Part shown: piece by piece, positions 11,571-26,500 of the stretch
How the letters are laid out: each line of letters opens with the position of its first letter
How positions within the stretch are numbered: position 1 is the stretch's first letter
NCBI GenBank assembly: GCA_947184155.2
Contig: CAMXCT020000502.1
Coordinates: 805,296 to 869,295, forward strand
DNA length: 64,000 bases
Source of the DNA: Cladocopium goreaui
Lineage: Eukaryota > Sar > Dinophyceae > Suessiales > Symbiodiniaceae
Direction of reading: 5' to 3'
The notes under the pieces: generated by a model
Told to the model about the DNA's origin: nothing
Seen by the model: only the letters and a program-made list of their open reading frames with translations
Database searches by the model: none
Translations under genes and position numbers: made by a program

Positions 11571-14500
11571 TCACGTGGCTGGAGTTTCCGGAGCTGGCGC
11601 GGCTGGCGCGGCTGGCGCGGCCTGCGAAGCCAAGTCTTGCCAGATGGAGTCATCGATGCCTGGACGCTGATCAGCTGATCCGAAGCGTGAGTGGTAAAGG
11701 ACTAATAGATAATTTATAGATAATCATGGGAATAATATTGGGAATAATATTGGGAATAATGGGAATTATGAGGAAATAATGGGAATATTATAATGATTGG
11801 GATAATTTATAGATGATTATGGAATATAATAATTGGCATAGGTATTGGGAATCATAGTATAATGGGAATAATTGGGATAATTTATAGATAATCTTCTATG
11901 ATTGTGGGTAATGGGAATAATCATCATCTATAATTGGTGTATAATGTGAAAATATGGCTTTACTAACCAAAACAATGGAGAATTTTTGGGGGAATATCAA
12001 GTCCAATTCATCTCAGTTTGAAGTTATAATCCGATTGTAGATTAAGTGGGACTGCCTTGTTTCAATGGCCATTCCAGGATCCTAAATTGGAGGTACCTAC
12101 CATATATAAGGCCTATTTTTCAGGCCTATGTAAGGGAATATCCCCAGAAAATATGGCCAAACATATGGTACTAACGTACCTCCAATTTAGGATCCTGGAA
12201 TTCCCATTGATCTTAATCTACAATCGGATTATAACTTCAAACTGGGATGAATTGGACTTGACATTCCCCCCAAAATTATCCATTGTTTTGGTTAGTAAAC
12301 CCATATTTGCACACAAATCAGTGTTATGAACCATAAGTGTTGACCATGGCGGGAAAATTTACCTATATGCACCGATTCCGTAGCTGATTCGTCTGGTTTG
12401 TTTCTACTGTGTGGCAACAAAAACTTGAACCATATCAATGGGAATTTCAGGATCCTCAAATGGAGGTACGTTAGTACCATATGTTTGGCCATATTTTCTG
12501 GGGATATTCCCTTACATAGGCCTGAAAAATATGCCTTATATATGGTAGGTACCTCCAATGAATCGGATCCTGTTGCATGGCCATTGACATCCATTGACCA
12601 TAGTGAAGCTAGCAAACAAGGGTTGACCAAGGAAAATGCAGCTACAATGGTGGCTATATGGTACAATCATGTACGATCAACAAAACTGGGGACAATCTAT
12701 GGCTTTTCTCTGAAAGATACCCCGCAAAAAGAAGTCTTGGCGGGTGGGGTTTAATTCGTACATTTCTGTTCTCTGAGGTCATGGGGTACCATTGGTACCA
12801 TAAATGGCAAACTTTGGGGCCGCAGGAACTTTGTGAAAAAGCCAAATCCAAATGGTTTTGTCTGAAAATAGTGCAGCTGCAGCCCTAAATCCACGGGCTT
12901 GTCATCATTTTTTTTTGTATCCAAAATAGATCGCTATTTGGGGGGGATGAATTGGACTTGATATTCCCCCAGAAATTCCCATTGTTTTGGTGAGTAAAGC
13001 CATATTTTCATTGATTGGTAAATCCCCATTATACACCAATTATAGATGATGATTATTCCCATTATAGATGATGAATCCCCGATTTTTCAGGTCCCCAAAA
13101 TCCCAATCTCACGCCTGTAGCAGTGATCTTCTTCCCCTCAAACCAGGCTCCATTGAGAGCCAACTCTCCAGCCAGTCGCTGCTGGGGCGTCTCGTAGAGG
13201 ACGTAGATGAGTCCTGGAGGACTGAAAGTTTGGATTTGATGGCAACGAGTTTCTGCGGGTATTTTAAGAGTGTATATATATATACTTGAGCCATTTTGGG
13301 TCAATATTTACTTGAGCCAAAATTGGCATTGGTTTTACCTTATTAAACCAACCACCAAGGAATGACCACTGTCCACCCAGGCCTGCCAAACACTAGACAG
13401 TCATATATAATCACATATAATCTCAGGGTTGCTCCCAACACCCCAGAAACAAGGGGGGTAAAATTGGTAGATAGAGAGGCAAAATGACAAAGTTTCCTGC
13501 CTTTTGGCTCTCATTAATCGATTATTGCTTGGAGCAACCCTGTTGAAGGGCGGCAAGCCATGCAAAAAATACCACATTCTTCCCGGCCCACTACACTGGT
13601 TCGCAAATGGGGAGGTTGGTTCATAGTCCCCCAATAAGCCACTTCGTATAGCCACCTATATTAACCAATCAACAAGCGCAACTATTGTGTCCCATTAACC
13701 CAATATCATATCCCATATTTTATTGCATACCCTCTAGTAAACTAGCACAACTATGCAAAATCACAACTTTTAATAGGTAAATTAACTATAAATGGGCCAT
13801 TGTTCAATAGCTATGTTAGTTTACGGGAGGCTAAAGATATCAAGCTAATGAACCCAATATCACATATATGTCATAGTTAAATCTCCACTATTCTTCGATA
13901 ATATCCCCAGTGTTGTTAAAATCCCAAATATAGACATAAACCAATAAACATATTAGGGGATATTAACTCATATCAACTAGATCCCCATATTGGACCCCAA
14001 ATACCCTATATAGATATATTAATATTCCATTACATATCCCAATATATCTCCGACTAGTACATGGGGGTCGGATTGATATTATATATATATATGTAATTTA
14101 ATGTAATAAACCCAATATCCCATATAATATTACACATGAATGTTAAACAACAATAATAAACCACCCATTTGCGAATGGTTTAGACATTTTATACCACCTA
14201 TAAAAATGGTGATGACTGGGGGATGGTTCATGGCATTGTTTTACCCACATTGGTTTATATCAAATTATAGACAATATTACATTACCTACATGTATAATTA
14301 TATATGTATATATATATATATATATTTATCCCCAATGATTGTTAAAACCTCACATTCGTCCCAACACCTTCCAGGCGCTCCGCGGCGCTCCTGCAGTTCC
14401 ACGTGGGTCCACAGTGACATGCACCACCTTGCCATGTTTGGCGCACTCGTCGTGGGTGTCCTGACGTTTTGAAGCAAGACGTTGTTGCTTAAGCAACCAC

Positions 14501-17500
14501 CCAACATGGTGTATTTTCGGACAATATAATATGTATAACTATAGATATACATATATACATATATACTCCATATGTATAGACATATCTGCTAACTATGTGA
14601 CAATATATATATATATATACTACATCTAATATGGATAACACACCAACCTCAAAACTGCGCTGTTTTGGGTGGATCTTCGCTCCTGGGACCCCACCACAAC
14701 TTTAGCCTCAGTCTGTGCCAACTACGGACTCACATCACTTCAACTCTGCAAAATGATCTAATAATAGTATATGAATAGTGATATTATATCATAGTGATGA
14801 TAATATTAGTGATATCATGATCTTGTCTGGTAATCTATTGTAATATTTAATAATAATCTAATAATATCTATAGTATGATGTAAAATAGTAATGTAATAAC
14901 TTCAACAATATCACATAACGTGTGTTATGTCATAATGATAATACACTACACAAGGGTCATTCCACTTGCCGCTTGCCATCGCCAACCCACTGAGTTCCCC
15001 CCCATCAAAAAAAAAACGATCGTTCCAAAGGTCCTCGCGAATCGCATCGTAGAACTTCGGATCTTTTGTCAGGTCCACCTGGCACGAAAAAAAGGGGAAA
15101 AAACGCCAATGATGCGTTGGTTGCTTGGTGGCTCATCCCACGGCTCGTAAGTGGGTTATAACCCCAGTTATAAATGGGATGTTTGTAGGGTTAATCCACT
15201 TCAATCACTGGGGTTATAACCCACTTACTAAGTGGGATGAGCCACCAAGTGTTGTTGGTTGTTTGGCGATATGGATCTGAAGTGGCCAACTGAAGTGGCC
15301 AAATGGACCACACACGTTGGTCACTCCCGGTAGTATCCCATATTTGCGGAAGCCAATGGTGACCCCATACTCAAGTGGTTTAATAGCCCCAAAATTGCTC
15401 ACTAAAATGGCGTGTTTCATAGCTATGTCAGATTACCGGAGAGTAATCCCCCAGCCTGGCTGGTAGGTTGATGCTTAAACACTGAAGAAAAACAAGTTCC
15501 TAATCCACAACTTCCAGACAAACGGAGAAATGCACCAGGGTGGTTTTAACCACAAGAATATCATCTTGTCATCTCAACCAATCATTCCTTTTCTATAGTT
15601 GAAAAGCAATAAAGATTTGAAACCCCCAACCAGGTTATTGTTGTCCCATGAGAAGCCTCTGATATCCTCTGGTAATCAAACGTGGCTGGGAAATGCCCAA
15701 GTTCCTAGTCCGAAACTTCACAATTACCCTCTGGTTAACATAGCTATTGAAAACTGCAATATATAGTTGATTTACCCATTAAAAATAGTGATTTTCCATA
15801 GTTCATGTTAGTTTACCAGAGGGTACGAGTAACAATTCCAATCCCAGATGCTCCATGTATGGAATATTTACCTACATTTGGGTAATTTTGGGGCAAATCT
15901 TGGTAAATATTCCAGCATGGAGCATCTGGGAATGGAATTGTTACCCTCTGGTAAACTAACATGAACTATGGAAAATGGCAATTTATAGTTGATTTACCCA
16001 TTAAGTTCCACTAAATCCAATTAAGATCACCATTCCATTCCCCCATCTTCGCTCCTTGGTAGGTTGGAACATGTTCTGCAGCAGCAGCGTGCAGCTGGTG
16101 GACGTCCCAGGCTTCGGCGCCGGCGGCAGCTCTGGCGCGTTGGATGCCGCGGGCGCCGACGCCGGCGCCGCGCCGCCGTTGGAGGGGGCCACGAGGCCCA
16201 CCACGGTGGGGACGCCGGAGCCACTGTGGGCCTACAGGTGGGAAGGTGACATGGCTAACTCAGCAAATAGGAATGGGAAATTCATGGAAATTCCCTATAA
16301 TTCAAGAATAATCAAGATCCAACAAAAAGTGACTTATGTTTCTTGGTGGGATATTGGATATGTCCGTGACATAGTGTGTAAATTAAGCTAGTATCCAACC
16401 ATTCATAAGGCTTCATACAAATTTCCAAAATGACAGACATGAATGAGAAATAATTTGCGTTACAGTCCAAGCATCCACTTCAAACAGGAGCTTGACGACA
16501 CAGCCGCAAACAACACCAAAGGAAGCGCTTGAAATGTGGTATTCAATCAATGATACAGGAAACTAAACCAATTTTGGAGGATCAAATATTCCATTATTCC
16601 ATCCTACACCAATCCATCCTGCGGTTTTTTCTTCGAGGAAGCATCCTTTCGTCCCACGATCCTAGCTGGTGTGCAATGGAGTTGCACACCCTGGCCTATA
16701 AGTGGGGTAACTACCATCACCTAGGCTATCGGTTGTAAGTGAGGTCTAGATCAATTTGAATCGGTCTAAAAAGAGTACTGTGGTAAACCCACTATAAACC
16801 GCATCCCGTGTACATACTTTTGCCGCTTGGGCGGGATCAAAAAGCATGCGAAAAAAATTGATGTACGTAGCTATTGGGTTCACCAAATCAGTGAATTGAG
16901 ATGATTGTATATACTAACCATTACTAACCGATATTTTGGGGATTATCATGATCATTCATTATCCATTACGGGCGATTACGGGGATCCCCTTTGATCAACT
17001 AGCTTACAGCTAACATCTCGGCTATTCCAAGCAGTTCGGAACCTGCAAGAGCTTCTTCATGACCTCAATGCGGTTGTGGACGTTGGACGGGCCTGTGGCA
17101 CAGCTGCTGGACCTCTTTGGTTGGTGGGTCCTAAGTTTGAAACAGGCTTTAAACTGAAAACAGAACCCTGAAGATGGCAGTTTAGGCATGAATCTGCAAG
17201 TTTAGGGACGCAATCTTGTTGAGTGCAGTTTGTTTTCCTTTCTGATTGCATCTTTCATGGCTAACCTTATTTACCCTGCAAAAAAATACAAGTTTTGGCA
17301 GGATACTATATAAACATTCTAAATCGCTTCACTCATGGCTCACAAAATATCAAACAATGAGGGTTTTCCAGTCCTCAACCGCCTCAACCGCCTCAACCGC
17401 CTTAACCGCCTTAACCCTTCAGCCGGTTCCAAACCTGAACCCGTAGCGCCAAAATCGCTGTCTTTGGCCAAATCCAGCCTGTGGGCATCTGGATGAACAT

Positions 17501-20500
17501 CCTAGATGTGCATCCCAGTTGGTAAGTGGCTTATAACTACCCATATATATATATATATATATATACCACATATACAACTGGGGATGTTTCATATATATAT
17601 AAATATACCTGCGGGTATAACGGTATAACCCATTTGCTAAGTGGGATGCATGCCCAAGCAGTTGGTAACTGAATCAAAACCGAAGTAAAATGTGGTAAAC
17701 CTAAGGCCATAAACCATCCCGGTGACCATCCATGATCGTTTTTTTTTCAAAAAAACTTGCTACAAGCAGGGTTTTTTTCGGTATACCCAATTTCACAAAC
17801 TCCAATCCAATTGAGATAGTTTATTCTTGGGTTTACGGTTTACCTCATTAACTGGCTTTGTTATGGTGATAAGTTATTCACCCCTGACCAAGCGAGATAG
17901 TGCACATCCAAGTAGACCTTCAACAAGACAAGAGAAAAAAAAAAAAACAGTTGTTGGAAAATGACATACCCTCTGGTAATTTAACATAGCTATTGAAAAT
18001 GACCATTTATAGTGGATTTTCCCATTGAAAATGGTGATTTTCCATAGCTACGTTAAATTACCAGAGGGTACAGTAATCGTGCCAAATCAATCCAAATCAC
18101 CCATTTTTGGACGAACCTAAAAAACTAGGTTGTTATATACCACACATATTCTTGGGTTATAACATATTATAACAACCATTCTTATATTGGGGATTTTGAT
18201 TGGATCTTAATTGGCTTAATATGGGTGAAACAATAATAAACCGCCCATTTGGGAATGGTAAACATATCCACTTATAAACATGGTGATTTGGAGGATGGTT
18301 TATGGCATTGTTTTACCGACATCTTAGTGTTATAAAATCCTTGTTTTTCAATGGCTTAGTGTATCTTAGTGTTATATCCCACAAAAATCCATGAAAATCC
18401 CATGAACATCCCAATAAAATCCCTGATTTTCATGGGAGTTTCATGGGATTTGAATGGGATCTTAGTGTTATAAAGTCCTTCAGAAAACCCATGGCCAATT
18501 CCAACGGCCAGCCACGGCTTAGCTTTGTCCAACTTGGCGTCGCCCTTGGCGTCGGCCGCGGCGGTGCCATCGGCTTTGGCCACGGAGAGCATGGTGATGC
18601 TCAGCTCCTGCGGGTCACTTTTGGAACGATAGCCCAGCTATAGTTCGAGGATTTTCCGTGGAAACCTCCACTGAGTTCAGGGAGTTTCCAGCCATGTTTG
18701 ATCGAGGATATCTCTGATTCTTTATCTGGTTGGTGGTTGACCTACCCCTCTGAAAAATATGAAAGTAAGTTGGGATTATTCTTCCCAACTGAATGGAACA
18801 AAATGTTCCAAACCACCAATCAGATAAAATCTGTGGAAGATAGTATAAAATAAATTATATATAATGATACTTTATGTATATATGTATAGCACCTGTGATC
18901 TCGTATTATATATAATTGATTGTACATAGCCTCACAAGAACCTATGTGTGGTTTCTTTTCAACCCACTGGCTGCCAGACATCACCAGGATCATCACAATG
19001 TTGGTGGCTCGGGAGTTGGGAGATCATCGAGATTCTACCTACTGGTGCTAAACGTAGGGAATGGATGGGACTGGGGGTTGCTGGGATGATTATTACTAGT
19101 GATGACTGGGATCATTCCCGAAAATTCCCTGCTAAGCCAAGCACCAGTAAGTTTATCACCCAATTCAGCAGAAATGGGTCACTGGAACCAGAGATGTAAC
19201 TTGGGGGACTTTGAAAAAACACCAAACAAACCTGGAAGGTGGATGAAATCTGCGGGTGACTCAAGAACAAACCCATGAAGCTACCATTCAGCAGTCAACA
19301 AGTCAACGCCCAAGGAAAAACTTGGATAGTTTGATATACCAAAATCATCGAACAATCATGTTCAACTGTTGGTGGGAGAATAACATGGAATAACCCGACT
19401 CATACAAAGTGGTCGCCCAATTATAAGTTGGTTTCTAAACCCACCCAACTATAGATGTATCAATCATAAACCGTAGGTAAGCTAGTTATGTAGTTATGTT
19501 CACCAACTTATCTAATTAATGTCAACCTTGGATTAATAAACCCTTAGGTTGTTTAATTGGGGGGATAGCATTTAGGTATTGGATTATGACTCTTGGAGGA
19601 GTACCCCCATGAATAAACCATGGTTTAGCAAAATCCAGGGTTGACATTACCCTCTGGTAAACGTTTACATAACTATGGAAAGATCCACCCATTTTCCAGC
19701 TGGGAAAATCCACTATATTTCTATGGTCATGTTCAATAGTTTTTTGTAAACGTTTACCAGGCCGGGTAACTATTAACCATTATATAACCATATATTATCC
19801 ATATATTAACCATGGATTATCCACCTATTAACCAATGAGTCCAAAAACGTATCCCGAGTCCCACCGTATCGAGTCCCACGGCGACTCCTGGCCCACTAAT
19901 TGGAAGCCCTGCATGGAGGTCATGGCATCCTGCGCGGGAAACCGCTGGAGGCTTTATTTCATGGAAAATCCCAAAAAAATGGATGACCATTGGGGTAGCC
20001 CTATGACTTAGGAAACCTCGACATATATATATATATAATACATATATATATAATATATATATATATACATATATATATTATATATATAAATAGTATATGT
20101 AAAATAAAAATAAAATAGTACTTATCATTCTAGTCTCAGTAGTGATAAAAGGTGATAATAAGAACACCAATTCAATAGTGATCAATAAGAATGAGAACAT
20201 GAATAACCATGGCATGTCTTTACATTCATTATTAATTTGTAATCAGTTGGGATCATTAGAGCATTTTTGCCTAGATTGAATAGTCTAACCTGGCTGCCTG
20301 GGAAAAAAACACGGAAGTAGATTATATGGATGTGACTGAAAATAAGGTATACACCAACAATGGCTACATTAATTAATATTGGGGGAAACAATGATTAACC
20401 AATGGTTTCAAGGATTCCCGATTTTTAGACAAACACATTTATGGATCTGCTCCAATCACGCTAATTTATCAGAGTGCATCCAGTGATTGACTTGTGTTTC

Positions 20501-23500
20501 GGGCATTCGATGATACGGGTGTGTCTGAAAATAGGACACACCCTCAAATTGCCATCTATGTACCCTCTGGTTATGACTAACAGTTTGCCATGGTATAGAT
20601 GGCCCATAGAAATAGATGGTTTACAGTACCTATTAAAAATGGTGATTTTCCATGGCTATCTTAAATAACCAATAGATGGTTTACCTATTAAAAATGGGTG
20701 GATCTTTCCATGGCGAACTGTGAATGTCATAACCAGAGGGTACCACTGAAAACGTGATTTTAAAAAAAAAAACACTTGATTTGCGTCCGCACCCAATTTT
20801 CAAAAAAGCCATCACTGGTTGGTGCCCCCCAGCTATAAATTGTTTATAAGCCCACTTACTAGTTCGATATATCTACCATAAACCATAGTGAAATGGGAGT
20901 TATAAATGCACCAACTTAGCGTTCACGAACTGGGGCACCACATTGCATATCTTCCCAGCTGACGGAGACCTGAGCGTCGTTGTGATTCTTGTAGGTGATC
21001 CAACACTCGCCACTGCCCATCAAGAAATCCTCGAAGTCGCCAAACGGCCTGTTTTGTTTCAGCAAACTGTCGAACTGCCCAGTTTTCGAGGTTTGGGGAG
21101 AGATGGAGTAGTACCAGAGGTAAAAAAAATGACCATCCTTGATAACTTGAGGTTTCTCGTTAGATTTACTGTAAAATCCTTCAACACGTTAGATTCCATG
21201 CGGACATCAACAGAGATTCTCAGGCTCAACTCATCACCCTGAAATGGGATTGCGGGGTGACCGGGTGGGTACCTACGCAGATGACAAAAGGACGGTCATG
21301 ATTGGATAGTCACATCCCCAAACATCCCCAAACCAACCTGCGATTGGTTCAGCCATTGTGGGATATGTTTAACCAAGATATCAACTATCATTCCAGTGAC
21401 ATTGCAGTGAGTCGTTATAATTCACCCAGATTCTTTCATATGGCTGGTTACATTTTATATATGCGTTGTCCTACTACAGTAAATCCCATTCAATCTCATT
21501 AATTATATCCCCAATTATCTCCATATCATCCCTACATACACATATCCATCATACTCCCATTGTATCCATATCAATCCATATCAGATATGTCCATTAAAGT
21601 TGGTAAAACAATAATAAACCATCCCCAATTTCAGCATTTTTATAGGTGGTATGTTTACCATTCCCAAATGGGTGGTTTATGGTTTATGGTATTGTTTTAA
21701 CCACATTAAGCCCATAAAAATCCCATTAAAATCCCATTAAAAATCCCCAATATTAGATGGTTGTTATACCATGTTATACCATGTATCCATTCATCCATAT
21801 CAGATAAGTCCAGCACCTGACCCAAATGTCTTACTTCTCCAGCCTGAAGATGCTGCGTAAGTCGTCGTCCCTGACAACCTTTGAAAACGTGGCAGGCTTG
21901 GAAAACGGCTCGAAAAAACCAGCGGTCCCAGAGACCACACCAATAACCAAAGTGGTTTATAACCCATTTGAGGATATTCCATAAACCCATGTATATCACC
22001 ATATATATCACCATGTATAACTGTATGACCCATTTACAACCCATTTAGAACCCACTTATAACCCATTTATAACCCATTTATAACCCATTTGAGCAATAAA
22101 CAACTGAGGATATTCCATGTATAACTGGATTATACTATGGTGACTAACCATTTCTAACTGGGATGCACCTCCGAGAAATCTGAGATGCCCTTCATGATTT
22201 TGCTGGATACAGTATTCAATGGGAATATCCGGATCCTAAAATGGAGGTATGTTAGTACCATATGTTTGGCCATATTTTCTGGGGATATTCCCTGAAATTT
22301 AGGCCTTATATAATTAGGCCTTATATATGGTAGGTACCTCCAATTTAGGTTCCTGAAATGGCCATTGAAGTATTGTATGATTTATGGCAGGAGATTAGAG
22401 CATTAAACTACCATAAACTACCCGAGGTTTGCAAAGAACGTTTGGCAATCGCAACATGAACAAAAATTTAAGGTACCACTACTCTATGAAAGGTTTCTGC
22501 AGGGAATCACCTCCTGAATATGTTCTTTTTGACATAGGGTATGGGTCCAATTTGGGAACCTTCAATAATATCCAACAATCAGATGGTTAATACTACAATA
22601 GACTAAAACATCTGGTCCCCTGAATCTTAAATACCCAATACCCAGTTGAAGTACACAGCCCGGGGCATTCCAAGGTACAACCGGGCCTTTTTTCCCCTTC
22701 AAATGGGGCATTGTCAATCGGCCCCCAGCTATAGTTCGAGGATTTTCCCAGCTGGGAACCTCCATTGAGTTCATAAAAAGTTTCCAGCCATGTTTGATCG
22801 AGGATATCTATGATTCTTTATGCAGCATGCATATTTAATATTTGTAGTTCTTACATGTTCTTACCTCTTTCTGTCTCCAGTTGGTACTATCCTCATTCTT
22901 ACTATATCATATTTGTACAATGTGAGGCCCCCAGTTATAAGTTGGTTTATAAGCCCCAGTAACTATAGTTATAAGTATCATAAACCATAGTTATTGGAGT
23001 TATAAACCAACTTAGCTATCTAGGGGGCCTCACATTGTAGGCACAAACTCCTCATTCCTACCTCTTTTTTGTAGTTCTGAACTGCCTCCAGATCTCCATA
23101 ACGGTTACTCGCTTCCGCAACGCAACTGGATCCAGAACCAGAAACAGTTCACTTCGATACCTGGTTGGTGGTGCAATAACCATGGTGAATAGTGATTAAT
23201 AGTGGTTAATAGTGGTTATTAGTGATTAATACCTGATCTAATGAATAATATATCTGGTTGGTGGTTGAGCCCTACCCCTCTGAAAAAATGATGGGGTGAA
23301 AGTCAGGATTATGACATTCCCAACTGAATGGAAAAATAATCCAAATGTTCCAAACCACCAATCAGATTGCCATTTTCCAAAACAGGATCAATTGTTTCCA
23401 ACTTTTCAAGTTGTTCTAGATATTGTTTCAGGATAAATTTCAGATGCTCCCATCATCCTCATTTCCAAAGTTCAGGCAGGTTACTGGTCGCAAGTTCTTG

Positions 23501-26500
23501 ATGTGAAGTTTCCTCTGACTCATCTGGCTCTCTGATGGCTTCATCAGGCCACTGAGCACCTGCGAATCAGAAAACATCGCGAGCTGAGGTGAATATGTCC
23601 GTTCTGAGAGGACAAAGGGGGAAGAATGAATGCTGGGACTCACAAACTTTCCACAAATATTGGTACCCTCTGATAATTTGACAGTTTGCTAGTGAGAAAA
23701 TGGTGATTTTCCACGTCGCTATGTTTGTTTACCAGGGTGTACCACAATAAGTGTCATTCCTCGTAAGTCCAGGAGCCCATCAATGAACGATGAACGATAA
23801 AAGATGGGGGGATCCATAATTAAAAGAATGGTTTCAACCCCTCTGAAAAATATGAACGTCAGATGGGATCATGAAATTCTCAATATATTGGAAAGTCATA
23901 ATCCAACATGTTCCAAACCACCAACCCAGATAATGAAAAGAAAAACCATCCTCAAAATTCCGCAATTTGTGGTTTATGAACATGAACATACCCCTACTTG
24001 GGATGAGTTTATTTAATGTTGATGGCCTCCAAATGGTTGATACTTAGGGAAGTAGGGGCTTAGTATTGCACTAGGAATCATCCCAAGTGGGGGTCATAAA
24101 TGGTTATAATGTGGTAAACCCAATGTCATAAACCATCCCAGTGATCAATGGGAATTCCAGGATCCTAAAATAGAGGTACTGTACCATATAAGGCAATTTT
24201 TGGGGGGTATATCCCCTTACATAGCCCTTACATAGGCCTTATATATGATAGGTACCTCCAATTTAGGTTCCTGAAATGGCCATTGAAGTGACCATCCAAT
24301 GGTTTACCCATAGTATACCATATTTTTTGACCATTTACAATTTATGTTTACCCAATATTCATGGTTTAAAATGTCATGAAAAATGTCACCAATCTTATAT
24401 AATTCCGGAAAAAATCGGTTTGTGGAATTAGGTATACCTGAAAAAAACTAGGAATGGGATTATGTAGAATGACCCCAGTCATGGTTGGTTTTCATGGGAT
24501 GGTTTCTTGGGTTTACCATGGTTTACCACTTGTTGGATCCCAATTTTATCCCCATTGATCAATGATAATCCCATTATATTTGTGTAATTAATATATATAT
24601 ATACCCTCTGGTAAACTAACATAGCTATGGAAAATCACAATTTTTAATGGGAAAACTTACTATAAATGGCCATTTTCAATTGCTATGTTAGTTTACCAGA
24701 GGGTATATATATATATGGTGTTTCTTAAAAAGGGGAATCCCCGAAACCATGGGTTTCAATTCGAAAATGGTCATCCATGATTTGGATGACTTGGGGGTAC
24801 TCCCCATTTTAGGAAACCTCCACATATATGCCATTTATATTGGTTTCCTAAAATACTAAATTTTGTTGCTAAATACCTTCATATAAACCTGCATAAATTG
24901 TGGTACTTCCCATTTATAGTGATTTTTAGCTTTATCGCATGACCCTATTTATCCCAGTTTCATAAACAACGCGGCCTGCTGGGTGAACTGCTGCCGGGTG
25001 AGGGTCCTCTTGGGTCCAGGGTCCTTCTTGGGCACTTGAGCATCTGCCCGCTTCCTGGGAGGAAACTCCCAGGATTTAATAGGGTTTACTGGGATTTAAT
25101 GGGATTTAATGGGGTTTAATTGGATTTAATGGGATTTAATGGAATATTGATAGACGATTCCGGAAATTCAGCAACAACAATCAGGTTTGCTCCAAAAAAC
25201 CACAGATAATACGTTTGGAGGGTAAATTTGGTAAAGATAGATGTAAAATGACGAATTTACCCCCAAGCCTGGCTATCATTGATTTACATATAATGGGTTG
25301 GAGCAACCCTGTTTAAGGGGATCCGAAAAGAGAAACATGACACTCACATGGTTCCCCCATTTTATTCAGCAGTTGCACCAAATTTTCAAAAATCCCATTA
25401 ATTGCAATTGCTGTTGACGTCCCTTGTGTGATAGATAGATTGTAGTATCCCATTGAAACCAAATTTGGGTTTATACAAAAACCAACTTCGTGCTCATGGA
25501 TTGTTTATGATATACTGTAACTATAATCATTATAATTGTGCATATCAACATGTTTGTTTGCAAGAAAACATTGTTTCCCTTTTCTGGTTGGTGGTTTCAA
25601 CAATCTTGAAAAATATGAAAGTCGATGGGAAGGATGACATCCCATATATGACATGGAAAATAATCCAAATGTATGAAACCACCAACCAGTTTTGATTTGT
25701 TGTTTAATCAAATGTTCATCCATTTTTTTGGTGGGAATAAAACACACTCATCGCCGCAATTTTTGATGGTTCATCCTCTAACAACGGAAAAAAATACCCT
25801 CCAGTAGACTAACAGTTTGCTATGGAAAATGGCCCAGTTATAGTTGATTTACCTATTAAAAGTGGTGATTTTCAATCGTTTTTTGTATGTTTACCAGAGG
25901 GTAACCATCAAAAATGGGATTAATAACTCCTTATGTTTGATGATTGAATCCCCCTTCGTTGCAGCCCACGTTTCGCTTGCACGCTTTGCCCAAGAATTTC
26001 ATCGAACGGCGCTGTGAGCGCCGCAGCGCGTCCCACAAATTCCTCCTGTGAGAACTCGATGATGGCAACGCCCGTGGGCCTTGGAAAACCACCATGCTTG
26101 TGGATAGTTGAACCAGCAAGACTGGGGATATGGCAGGAATTACTGGGATATAAAAAAAATACGTGGCGTTTTAAACATCATAAATATGGAATCAACAATC
26201 AAAAAAAGGATTTAACATGTTCTAGCGTGTTCTACTGGTAATCACTCGAATGGGTTGATCCAAACAACCCAGTCAATATATGCACACCCCACATATATGC
26301 ATTTATATATACTCTATATACAATATATTATATATCCCCTACATCTGTATATATATACATATGCAACCTACGTATACATACAGCACATATATATATATAT
26401 ACAGCCTATATATTTATGTATGCCCTAAATATACAAATATACATCGTGTATATTTATATATATATATATACACACCCTATATACACACACTGTTGATATA

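Larger units (their letters stand above)
11915..13065. repeat. Long inverted repeat inside intron 17 of the RBM39-like gene
   Basis: The arms lie at about 11915-12012 and 12945-13065. They share GATGAATTGGACTTGA, a G-run with AATTTT/AATTCC, and CCATTGTTTTGGT-AGTAAA in opposite orientation. Between them lie two family C hairpins in tandem and a third partial arm at 12235-12312. Confidence 0.7.

Noticed and set aside
16001-16249. Overlapping Arg-rich ORFs on both strands (APASPPWWASWPPPTAARRR...)
   Set aside because: They are shadow frames of exon 14, whose GC-rich Ala/Pro linker is open in several frames.
22150-23130. Small minus-strand pieces (KIMKGISDFSE near 22190; CVAEASNRYGDLEAVQNY near 23100) as further exons of the RBM39-like gene
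   Set aside because: They fall in intron 8, between the RNP2 strand and helix 1 of RRM2, where an insertion would break the domain; exons 8 and 9 join in phase without them. They might be alternative or poison exons.
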